This document shows positions 16,956 through 23,852 of a DNA stretch of 59,628 nucleotides, piece by piece. Both the position numbers and the translations under genes were made by a program. Position 1 is the first letter of the stretch; each line of letters begins with the position of its first letter. A model generated the notes under the pieces. That model made no database searches and was not told where the DNA came from. It worked only from the letters and a program-made list of their open reading frames with translations. Source of the DNA: an uncultured Desulfobacteraceae bacterium (GTDB lineage Bacteria; Desulfobacterota; Desulfobacteria; Desulfobacterales; Desulfobacteraceae); the NCBI GenBank assembly GCA_913041495.1, contig CAJWHT010000009.1, forward strand, positions 1 to 59,628. The letters are read 5' to 3'.

Positions 16956-17061
16956 GGATGCGAGCGTAAGGCGTTCAATTATATATCGGAATCGTATCGT
17001 GGCATCTGGCGGTTGTCAGTTCTGCAAAGTCTTCGCAACGGAATGAAAGAGATGGTCTGCA

Positions 17062-18645
17062 TTGGATTTCATCCAGATACAAGGAAATAATCAGGTCATC
17101 CGCAAACTCGGCAGGATCGAAACTCCTTTCTACCCCGAGGATGTGACAGCCAAGTACCTGATCCTCTTTGTGGATCTTATGGGGATCTACAGGGGAAATC
17201 AGGTCAAAGACGCATTTATCAGTCATCTTGTTACGGCACATCTGCCGACCATTGAAAGCCCGGAAGAGTTCAGACGGCGGATCATGAAGGAGCATGTCTG
17301 GATAAATTCCCATTTAAGCCGGCTGGTGGGGGAATATGCCTTGGAAACAATGGACATCGGCAGAAGGAAAGGGGCGCGTTTGATCGGAAGATCCGTGATT
17401 CGCAGGAATTTTCTACAAATGGCCGCAGGGCAGGTATTGACCTTGAATTTTATTTACCGGAAAATTGCCCGGATCAATCATAATTTCAACTCCGTTCTGG
17501 AGATCGCATATGATGATGCCATGTCAAAGGATGGCCTTGTGGTGATCCGGAAAAAAACAAAAGATGCCTATAAAAAACGACTTGTCCGTGATCTTGGGCA
17601 GGATCTGCTCCATGAGGTAATGATGGTGGAAGATCAGGTGACCAAGGGGGTGCTGGAATCCGTCCCCAAATTGATCAACCTGGAAAATCAGAACAGCGTG
17701 ATTCTCACCGAGCCTTTTTGCGAACTTCGGGGGGACGCGTTCTGCGAGTACCACCTTCGTTTGAAAGAAGGGGCAAAAGGAATAATTCCCGTTGTGAAGG
17801 GGATGGTGACGTCCGCCTTTTCCCAGCTGCTGTTAAAAATACCCATGGTACGGAAGATGGGGGAACAGCTCATCGCCATGGAGATCGCCATCAAGCGGCA
17901 TACCCGCGATCTTAGCGATGCCCAGATTCAACTGGAAGAGCGGGTGATGAAACGCACCCGGGAATTGAGAAAGCTCAATGCCCATCTTGTGAGGACAGAG
18001 GAACGGGAAAAGAAACTGATGGCCGATACCCTGCATGAAGGACTGGGGCAGGAGCTGGCCATCTCCCGGATTCTGGTCAGCCAGCTTGCCAGCGAACTCA
18101 ACGGCGGGCCTTCTGCCGAACTCACTGAAAAACTAAAGTCTTATCTTGACGGTATGATCGCCAAAACCCGGGCCATGACCAATGATTTAAGTCCGCCGGT
18201 GCTGCACGAACTGGGGCTTGAAGATGCCCTGGTCTGGCTGGGGGACAAGATAGAGGCGGAACACAATATCCGGGTGGAAACGGAAATATTGCCCGGAAAC
18301 CGGCCGTTGAGCCCGGATGAACGGACCCTGGTTTTCAGAGTGGCACAGGAACTTTTTGTGAACATTGTCAAACACGCCGGCGCCGACCGGATCAAGTTGA
18401 CCTTTATCAGATCCCGGGATCTGATCTACTTCTCCCTTGAGGACAATGGGGTCGGCTTTGATCTCGAATTACTTGATACTTTCGATTCATCGTCAAACAC
18501 AGGGTACGGACTGTATTCGGTCCGGGACAGAATCCGGTTTGCCGGCGGGCGGTTCGAACTGTCATCTGAACCCGGAAAAGGATGCAGGGCCACATTGACC
18601 CTGCCCTGCAGTGATACCACCTCTTCTGCCGTTGCGCACGCGTAA
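17062..18645 (+). CDS. Sensor histidine kinase with V4R-like input domain (NarL-type kinase)
   Basis: 527 residues from TTG 17062; an in-frame stop lies just upstream at 17044 and no ATG or GTG intervenes, so either TTG is used or translation begins inside. Residues ~20-245 carry an input region ending in LRGDAFCEYHLRLKEG, which resembles the small-molecule-binding V4R (4-vinyl reductase-type) domain with its conserved Cys. A coiled segment (280-315) leads to a HisKA_3 helix with phospho-acceptor His325 in ADTLHEGLGQ, then an HATPase_c domain with N-, G1- and G2-type boxes (QELFVNIVKHAG, DNGVGFD, GYGLYSVRDR). No membrane segment is visible, so it senses a cytoplasmic signal. No LuxR-type regulator is adjacent. 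It lies upstream of the decarboxylase/acyltransferase cluster, but a 240-base structured gap separates them, so a functional link is only suggested. Confidence 0.82.
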   Translation: MDFIQIQGNNQVIRKLGRIETPFYPEDVTAKYLILFVDLMGIYRGNQVKDAFISHLVTAHLPTIESPEEFRRRIMKEHVWINSHLSRLVGEYALETMDIGRRKGARLIGRSVIRRNFLQMAAGQVLTLNFIYRKIARINHNFNSVLEIAYDDAMSKDGLVVIRKKTKDAYKKRLVRDLGQDLLHEVMMVEDQVTKGVLESVPKLINLENQNSVILTEPFCELRGDAFCEYHLRLKEGAKGIIPVVKGMVTSAFSQLLLKIPMVRKMGEQLIAMEIAIKRHTRDLSDAQIQLEERVMKRTRELRKLNAHLVRTEEREKKLMADTLHEGLGQELAISRILVSQLASELNGGPSAELTEKLKSYLDGMIAKTRAMTNDLSPPVLHELGLEDALVWLGDKIEAEHNIRVETEILPGNRPLSPDERTLVFRVAQELFVNIVKHAGADRIKLTFIRSRDLIYFSLEDNGVGFDLELLDTFDSSSNTGYGLYSVRDRIRFAGGRFELSSEPGKGCRATLTLPCSDTTSSAVAHA

Positions 18646-18751
18646 ATACTTCCCCTAAACATATATCCTTGAAGACAGCCATCGGTGCTTGTTTTCCATC
18701 CATCCCGACACTTTCCTGACAGTTTAACATAACAGTTTATGTACCGGTTTT

Positions 18752-18850
18752 CCGCAAGGAAATTGCTTTCAGCAATTTTCCTGCGGTTAAAACGCACCCG
18801 TATGTCCTTTTTACGGGTGTTCCAAGAGATATCCGGATTTCCCGGATATC
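18752..18850 (+). promoter_or_regulatory. Structured leader with three consecutive hairpins before the PLP decarboxylase
   Basis: Three stem-loops are visible: 18752-18786 (15 pairs with one mismatch and one G.T, TTTCA loop), 18795-18819 (8-bp CACCCGTA/TACGGGTG), and 18828-18850 (perfect 9-bp GATATCCGG/CCGGATATC, ATTTC loop). The last ends 22 bases before the AAAGGAG ribosome site region. No T-run follows any of them, so translational control, RNA stability or a protein operator are the options. The first may serve as 3' end of the kinase mRNA. Confidence 0.5.
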
Positions 18851-18886
18851 AGAAATTATTAATTGTTTTACAAAGGAGTTGTCAGG

Positions 18887-20128
18887 ATGAAATTCAAAGG
18901 TACGATTAAAGACGTGCAACACGGAGACATGCGTATCGGTCTTCCAAAGAAGGCGCAACAGATCCGGGTGTCCCGGGACTTGATCCGGCGGTTGGACCAC
19001 CGTATCACGCCTTACTTTCAGTTTAACCTTCACAGGATAACGAAAAATATCGCCGCGGTGGAATCAGAGGTCCGTCCGGATCGTCTTTTTTATGCGGTGA
19101 AATGTAATTCGCTGCCCCGGGTGCTGCATACGGTTTATGCCACCGGATGCGGATTTGAGATCAACAATAAAGCCGAGTGGATGCATCTTGACCGGCAAGG
19201 CCTTTCCCATGCGCCCATGATCAACAGTTCCCCCATTACATCGGCGGGGGATATCCGTTTTCTTTACGCCAAGGGGGTCAGGACCTTTTGTTTTGATTCC
19301 AGGGCCCAGGTGGACAACCTGGCGGTGAACGCCCCGGGGGCATCCGCCTATGTCCGGCTCTATCACGGCAATACCGGCAGCCGGTTCAAGCTCAACCGGC
19401 TTGGTGTGGACCTGGAATCCGCCCTGGATCTGATTGGATATGCCGGAACCAGAGGCCTTAAGCCGCTGGGGGTTACCTTCCATGTGGGTTCCCAGTGTAA
19501 AACCCCTGAAAGTTTTCGTCAGGCCATCAAGGTTGCTGCCAGGGTTTTTGATGTCTTTCCCTCTCTGAAGGTTCTGAACCTTGGCGGCGGATTTCCGGTG
19601 GCCTACGGCCAGCCGGTTCCGGTGTTGTCATCCCTTGGGGGCGTTATCCGGGAAAGCCTTGAGCGGTATTTCACCAGACGCCCGGAGGTTTGGGCGGAAC
19701 CGGGCCGCTTCATTGTCGGGGATGCCGCTTTTACCTGTGCTTCGGTGATACAGGTTAGGGAAGCTGCGCCCGTTTCAAGGGCAGTGATAGACATGTCTGT
19801 GTTCAGCGGATTCATGGAGATCCTGGAGATCAGCGACGGATTCCACTACGCCGTTACGGGGGACTCCGGCAGATCCGGGGACTTTGTCCGGTACGATATC
19901 GGTGGCCCTACCTGTGCGGGTACCGACAGGATCTGCGCCGATGTGCTGCTGCCGAGGTTGGCGGTAAACTATGCCAAACCCCACCTGAGTTCCCGATTAT
20001 ACTTTGCCAACACCGGTGCCTATACCCTGGACTATATTGCCCGGCATCAGCAGGCGGGATTTAACGGCGCACGTATCCCGAATATTTATTATGCCGGAGA
20101 GGGGGAATACCATGAAATGGCGGTTTAA
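18887..20128 (+). CDS. PLP-dependent fold-III decarboxylase (ornithine/diaminopimelate decarboxylase family)
   Basis: 413 residues from ATG 18887, chosen for AAAGGAG 7-8 bases upstream; an in-frame ATG at 18863 is less well placed. All family marks are present: PLP Lys72 in FYAVKCN, His199 in TFHVGSQC, the Gly-rich phosphate loop GGGFP (233-237), EPGR (271-274), catalytic Cys343 and Asp347 in GPTCAGTD, and the PLP-contacting TGAYT near the C-terminus. The reaction is decarboxylation of a basic amino acid to an amine. The GPTCxGxD form is that of ornithine/lysine-type enzymes, but the exact substrate cannot be told. It overlaps the next gene by 17 bases, and two acyltransferases follow directly, so the amine is a plausible acyl acceptor. 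A general polyamine role is the simpler alternative. Confidence 0.9.
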   Translation: MKFKGTIKDVQHGDMRIGLPKKAQQIRVSRDLIRRLDHRITPYFQFNLHRITKNIAAVESEVRPDRLFYAVKCNSLPRVLHTVYATGCGFEINNKAEWMHLDRQGLSHAPMINSSPITSAGDIRFLYAKGVRTFCFDSRAQVDNLAVNAPGASAYVRLYHGNTGSRFKLNRLGVDLESALDLIGYAGTRGLKPLGVTFHVGSQCKTPESFRQAIKVAARVFDVFPSLKVLNLGGGFPVAYGQPVPVLSSLGGVIRESLERYFTRRPEVWAEPGRFIVGDAAFTCASVIQVREAAPVSRAVIDMSVFSGFMEILEISDGFHYAVTGDSGRSGDFVRYDIGGPTCAGTDRICADVLLPRLAVNYAKPHLSSRLYFANTGAYTLDYIARHQQAGFNGARIPNIYYAGEGEYHEMAV

Positions 20129-20822
20129 CCCCCCGTGGCGAAACGAAACGCGGATTGTCGCATCTTCCCGTGATCCGTTCTGGCAAAGGTGCGAGCACCT
20201 TGAGTTCAAAGTCTTTTCCGACTGCCAGTACATCCAGGGAAACGGGCTGCAGCGGATCCATGCCTTCGATAGGTATCAGCGGTCCGTATTCGTTGCTTCC
20301 GGATGCGGACAAGACGATATCTCAGGGGTCATACGTCTCATATTCAACAATGGGCGGGATATGAAAAAATCATATTTCCCAACCCTTTCCGGGGCGAGGC
20401 TGATCCATCGCAGCGACGGCGGCAGGGCTGCGTCAGAAAACAACAGTGACCGTCTGCTGATCTATAAAGACCGATACACGGCGGACCTGCTGTCCCTGCC
20501 GGCGGATGGGTGTGTGGATGTCTCAACCATGTCTGTCCTACCGGAAAAAAGGGACGCCTCTATTTCCCGGTCTCTGATTACCCGGGCCATCCTTTTGGCA
20601 TGGGAGATGTCGGTCCGGTATGCCTTAGGTGCCATTGATACCCGGTTTCTGGAGAAATTGCTGTCAAGGGGGCTGCCCTTTGTTCCCATCGGACCGTCCG
20701 TACCGTATTGGGGATCGCCGACAACCCCCGTACTCATGGATACGTACCGCATTCCCAAAGGGGTTGGGCGGATGATGATTCAGATTATGAAATTTAAAGC
20801 AATGATAGGAGGTACGATATGA
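20112..20822 (+). CDS. FeeM/autoinducer-synthase-like acyltransferase (GNAT fold)
   Basis: 236 residues; ATG 20112 after GGAGAGGGGG, overlapping the decarboxylase. The order of elements matches the N-acyl amino acid synthase (FeeM)/acyl-homoserine-lactone synthase group: FDRYQRSVFVAS, then GVIRLIFNN (the conserved strand with Arg), then VDVSTMSVLP-type strand, a helix, and the late motif VPIGPSVPYWGSPTTPVLMD that resembles the acyl-pocket strand. These enzymes transfer a fatty acyl group from acyl-ACP to an amine or amino acid. The stop codon overlaps the next start (ATGA). Assignment is from pattern recognition and the fold; substrate specificity is unknown. Confidence 0.65.
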   Translation: MKWRFNPPWRNETRIVASSRDPFWQRCEHLEFKVFSDCQYIQGNGLQRIHAFDRYQRSVFVASGCGQDDISGVIRLIFNNGRDMKKSYFPTLSGARLIHRSDGGRAASENNSDRLLIYKDRYTADLLSLPADGCVDVSTMSVLPEKRDASISRSLITRAILLAWEMSVRYALGAIDTRFLEKLLSRGLPFVPIGPSVPYWGSPTTPVLMDTYRIPKGVGRMMIQIMKFKAMIGGTI

Positions 20823-21940
20823 TGACTTTTAATGAAACCTACGCAGAAAAGCAAATGCAACTGATGGAACGGCACCCCGAACTTCGGAACATGGTATCCG
20901 TTCCCCTGGATGAATCCGGAGTGAATCTTGAGGAATTGTCAGCGTTTATGGAACGATGCTGGACCCATGATTACGGCCGGGAACCCCGTCTGAGGTTTTC
21001 TCAGGCGTTCTTGTCGTGGAATATGGGCGCTCGCCTGACAGGCCTTGCGGCCAAGGATGCTGCCGGAAACCTTTTGGGTGTAATTGTCTACTTTAAACGG
21101 GGGTACCTTAAGGATGGAACAGTTCGGTACTATGCCATTGAAACGGGGCTGTCCGTGTGCCCGGACAGTCGGGGAAAAGGGGTGGGCCAGTGGCTGGTCC
21201 TTGGTATCCGGCAGATGATCCGAAAGATGGGTATCGATTTTAGCGTGTCTTGGTATGACAGCCGCCATAACCAGCCCGGGTCGTCATTTCTGACCCTTGC
21301 TGAAAACAGGGCCAGGAAAGGGGATGCGGTATCGGTAACCCTTTTAGGCCGGGTGATGGACTATGAGGGAACGGTCCGTTACGGCGGGTTTTCTCCTGTG
21401 GAGAAAGTGGCGCTCCGTCTGACCTCCCTGATATTTCCCTACCTGTCTTCAACTGACCTCCCGGGAAGGTTCCAGGTGATGGGATGGTCTGCGGATAAAT
21501 TTTGCCACTATCTGGATTTGCTGGCCGAAGTTCAGTCCTGCAACCGGTCTGGTCTCACTCCCGATGCCGGCATCTTTTCTAAATGGGGGCGGGGCGGCAG
21601 GTTCTATGCCCTTGAAGATAGGGAAAATGACAGGGTTTACGGTCTTTTCTTCGGTCATAAGGTGCTGTTGGAAAACCACCGGTTTTATTTTCAGGCCGAC
21701 GGTATTTTCATCAGTCCTGCGCTCTCTTTCTTTGAAAAAAGGGCTTTTCTGCGACATGTTGAGCAGATCCTTTGTGAAACAGAGAACTGCATCGGGGTCA
21801 CCGTCTCTGAAACGGGCGGCAACCCCGGTTGGTGCCACGGATATTTTCCGGTGGCAAGCCAGGTGCTGTCAATGGATGCCTACCGGCCCACAGGTATTGG
21901 ACTAAACCGGTTGAAGGCCGGATTTGTAGAGTTGCGCTAA
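20819..21940 (+). CDS. GNAT-family acetyltransferase, two-domain
   Basis: 373 residues starting at ATG 20819 (second Met at 20822), translationally coupled to the preceding gene. The N-terminal half has GNAT features: LTGLAAKDAAGNLLGVIVYF, then the acetyl/acyl-CoA pyrophosphate loop SRGKGVGQWL (118-126), then DFSVSWYDSRHNQPGSSFL. The C-terminal ~170 residues (from about 200) may be a second degenerate acyltransferase domain (LEDRENDRVYGLFFG). The donor may be acetyl-CoA or another acyl-CoA. In context it would act on the product of the decarboxylase or FeeM-like enzyme. I do not recognise a named family member. Confidence 0.75.
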   Translation: MMTFNETYAEKQMQLMERHPELRNMVSVPLDESGVNLEELSAFMERCWTHDYGREPRLRFSQAFLSWNMGARLTGLAAKDAAGNLLGVIVYFKRGYLKDGTVRYYAIETGLSVCPDSRGKGVGQWLVLGIRQMIRKMGIDFSVSWYDSRHNQPGSSFLTLAENRARKGDAVSVTLLGRVMDYEGTVRYGGFSPVEKVALRLTSLIFPYLSSTDLPGRFQVMGWSADKFCHYLDLLAEVQSCNRSGLTPDAGIFSKWGRGGRFYALEDRENDRVYGLFFGHKVLLENHRFYFQADGIFISPALSFFEKRAFLRHVEQILCETENCIGVTVSETGGNPGWCHGYFPVASQVLSMDAYRPTGIGLNRLKAGFVELR

Positions 21941-21970
21941 TCCTTAGCCCGGACATCCGGGATACCCACC

Positions 21971-22007
21971 GGGTGCCGGCCCGTATGATTTTTACGGGCC
22001 GGCACCC
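21971..22007. repeat. Perfect 15-bp inverted repeat downstream of the GNAT gene
   Basis: GGGTGCCGGCCCGTA and its exact complement flank a 7-base loop TGATTTT. No T-run follows, so this is not a standard terminator. Its core (CCCGTATG, T-rich loop, TACGGG) resembles the middle hairpin at 18795-18819 before the decarboxylase. Confidence 0.6.
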
Positions 22008-22058
22008 CTGCAAAGACCCCCTGGATGAATTCGGGTGATTTTCTTTTTTTAAGGAACA

Positions 22059-22685
22059 GTGTATGTTGGGCCCTTAAGGGGTAAACGCGCAAAAGAAAGC
22101 AGGGTGGATACCGTGGAAGGGCGAGGTGAAATGCTGGCGAAAAATGGCTGTGACACGGTGTTGAAAACGGCACCGGCGAAACAGGTTGAAATTGCTGTAA
22201 ACCGCATGTGCAGGTATTTAAGGGTCAGCCGTTTGCTCCTGTCAACGTTCATTACAGCTTTTATTTGCGGGTGCCATTTCACGGACAATCTTCTTTCTTG
22301 TCTCGCTGCAGGTCCAAATAACTTGTGGTTTTCAGCTTTCGGGGCAATTTGCTGTTTTAGCATTGCATGCGTTGCGATACTGGACAGCCGTTCCCGCTAT
22401 CAGGACTATAAACGGGCAAAAGATCTGTTTTTCGAAAATGGATTTCATCCACGGATTGCAGGGCTTTTTCTCCGGTCCAGGTGCCAGCGGGATGCTGCCT
22501 TTGTCGCCGCATCCGATCTGGGATATCAAGCTCAGATTCACACGTTTTACAGGCAAAAAGGCTGCCGCTGGTATCATTTTCTGCCGGATGCGGTTTTCAA
22601 ACGGCCGGGGCTTGTGATCTCCCGTAAATTCTGGCGTTATACCCTTTTTTCACCGGCTTATAAGTCCCGGTTTTTTTCATGGTAA
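22059..22685 (+). CDS. Small membrane protein of unknown function
   Basis: 208 residues from GTG 22059; ATG 22131 (MLAKNG), with GAGG upstream, is an equally good start and would give 184 residues. Two hydrophobic stretches (about residues 58-75, LLLSTFITAFICGC, and 92-107, FSAFGAICCFSIACVAIL) suggest a hairpin membrane protein with a basic, Arg/Phe-rich cytoplasmic C-terminal half ending in FFSW. It is Cys-rich. No family was recognised. Same strand as, and about 120 bases after, the acyltransferase genes, with the perfect inverted repeat between; it may be part of that cluster. Codon choice is less biased than in neighbouring metabolic genes. Confidence 0.55.
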   Translation: MYVGPLRGKRAKESRVDTVEGRGEMLAKNGCDTVLKTAPAKQVEIAVNRMCRYLRVSRLLLSTFITAFICGCHFTDNLLSCLAAGPNNLWFSAFGAICCFSIACVAILDSRSRYQDYKRAKDLFFENGFHPRIAGLFLRSRCQRDAAFVAASDLGYQAQIHTFYRQKGCRWYHFLPDAVFKRPGLVISRKFWRYTLFSPAYKSRFFSW

Positions 22686-22738
22686 TTCTCAGGGCTCACC
22701 CTTTATATGACCGCCCCTTCTCTTTTTTGGGAATCTGC

Positions 22739-22768
22739 TTGACAAGGGGATGTTGATCTCATTATTCT
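22739..22768 (+). promoter_or_regulatory. Probable sigma70-type promoter of the envelope operon
   Basis: TTGACA and TATTCT are 18 bases apart, about 55 bases upstream of ATG 22823, which has an AGGAGGAAA ribosome site. Confidence 0.55.
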
Positions 22769-22822
22769 GGGGCGACAGCTTAAAAATTAGTTTCTAAATC
22801 GCCATAGGTAGGAGGAAAGATC

Positions 22823-23686
22823 ATGAGTGTTTCCAAAAGGCCTGTTATTTGGGCCGAAACAGAGTTTTTCAAACTATGTTTTCGTTTCGTTTTACTGGTT
22901 GTGCTGGTTGCAGGATTTATGTGCTCGGTTTCCATGGCGGGTGATCTGACCGGTCGCCAGGTGATGGAAAAACAAGAAGAACTCCAAAAAGCGGATACCG
23001 AGTACGGTGAAGAGGTGATGTTGCTGGTTGACGAAAAAAGCGGTTCCAAAGAAAAGCGGCAGGTTAAACGGTACGCCAAGGATGTGGGCGATGACCTGAA
23101 CCGTTATCTTCTGGTTTTTTTAAAACCGGCGGATATCCGGGGCACGGCCCTGCTCACCCATGAAAATGCAGATGCTGACGATCAGTGGCTGTATATGCCG
23201 GCGGTCAAAAAAATGCAGCGTATCGCCCAGGGCAGCAAAAAATCCTACTTCATGGGGACGGATTTCACCTACGAGGACATGGAACCCGAAGACATTGAAA
23301 ACTTCAACTATACCATACTCAAAGAAGAAACTGTTGACCATGTGGATCCCGCCAAGGAATGCTATGTCATAGAATCCGTACCTGCCAACAAAGAGAAGAA
23401 AAGGGCCACAGCCTATAGCAAACGGATTATGTGGGTGGATAAGGAAACCTTTTCCACGTTGAAGGTGGAGTTTTACGACAGGCGCAAGCGGTTGCTGAAA
23501 ACCCAGAAGTCCTTTGAGTTTGAAAATGTGACCGGCACGGTCTACCGCCCCAAGAAAACCATTATGGATAACCATAATAAAAACCATAAAACCCTTAGTC
23601 TCGTGACAAAACGGACCCTGAATGAACCCATCGAGGACTCGGTGTTCACAGAGCGTTTTATCATGACCGGCAAACATATTGAGTAA
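22823..23686 (+). CDS. LolA-like outer-membrane lipoprotein-sorting protein
   Basis: 287 residues with an N-terminal export segment (about 18-38, FVLLVVLVAGFMCSVSMA) and cleavage likely before GDLTGRQ. The mature part has the PF17131-type pattern: RQVKRYAKDVGDDLNRYLL, then FLKPADIRGTALLTHE, then DDQWLYMPAVKKMQRI and FMGTDFTYEDM. Proteins of this family are periplasmic lipid- or lipoprotein-handling partners and commonly sit beside RND/MMPL exporters. Here an RND exporter and an outer-membrane barrel follow on the same strand. The start ATG 22823 has a strong ribosome site. It is not the housekeeping LolA itself. Confidence 0.85.
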   Translation: MSVSKRPVIWAETEFFKLCFRFVLLVVLVAGFMCSVSMAGDLTGRQVMEKQEELQKADTEYGEEVMLLVDEKSGSKEKRQVKRYAKDVGDDLNRYLLVFLKPADIRGTALLTHENADADDQWLYMPAVKKMQRIAQGSKKSYFMGTDFTYEDMEPEDIENFNYTILKEETVDHVDPAKECYVIESVPANKEKKRATAYSKRIMWVDKETFSTLKVEFYDRRKRLLKTQKSFEFENVTGTVYRPKKTIMDNHNKNHKTLSLVTKRTLNEPIEDSVFTERFIMTGKHIE

Positions 23687-23852
23687 CGGCCATGGGCCGC
23701 CCATGAATGTCATTCAGGGTGCCCACAACAAACCATGAAAGATTTCAACTGGTTGTGTGGTTCTTTCATAAAACGTGTGGGCATCTCACCTTAAATATAG
23801 TTTCATATTGAAATAAATGACGTGCGTCCTTTGAGGCGCTGAGGAATGGAAA

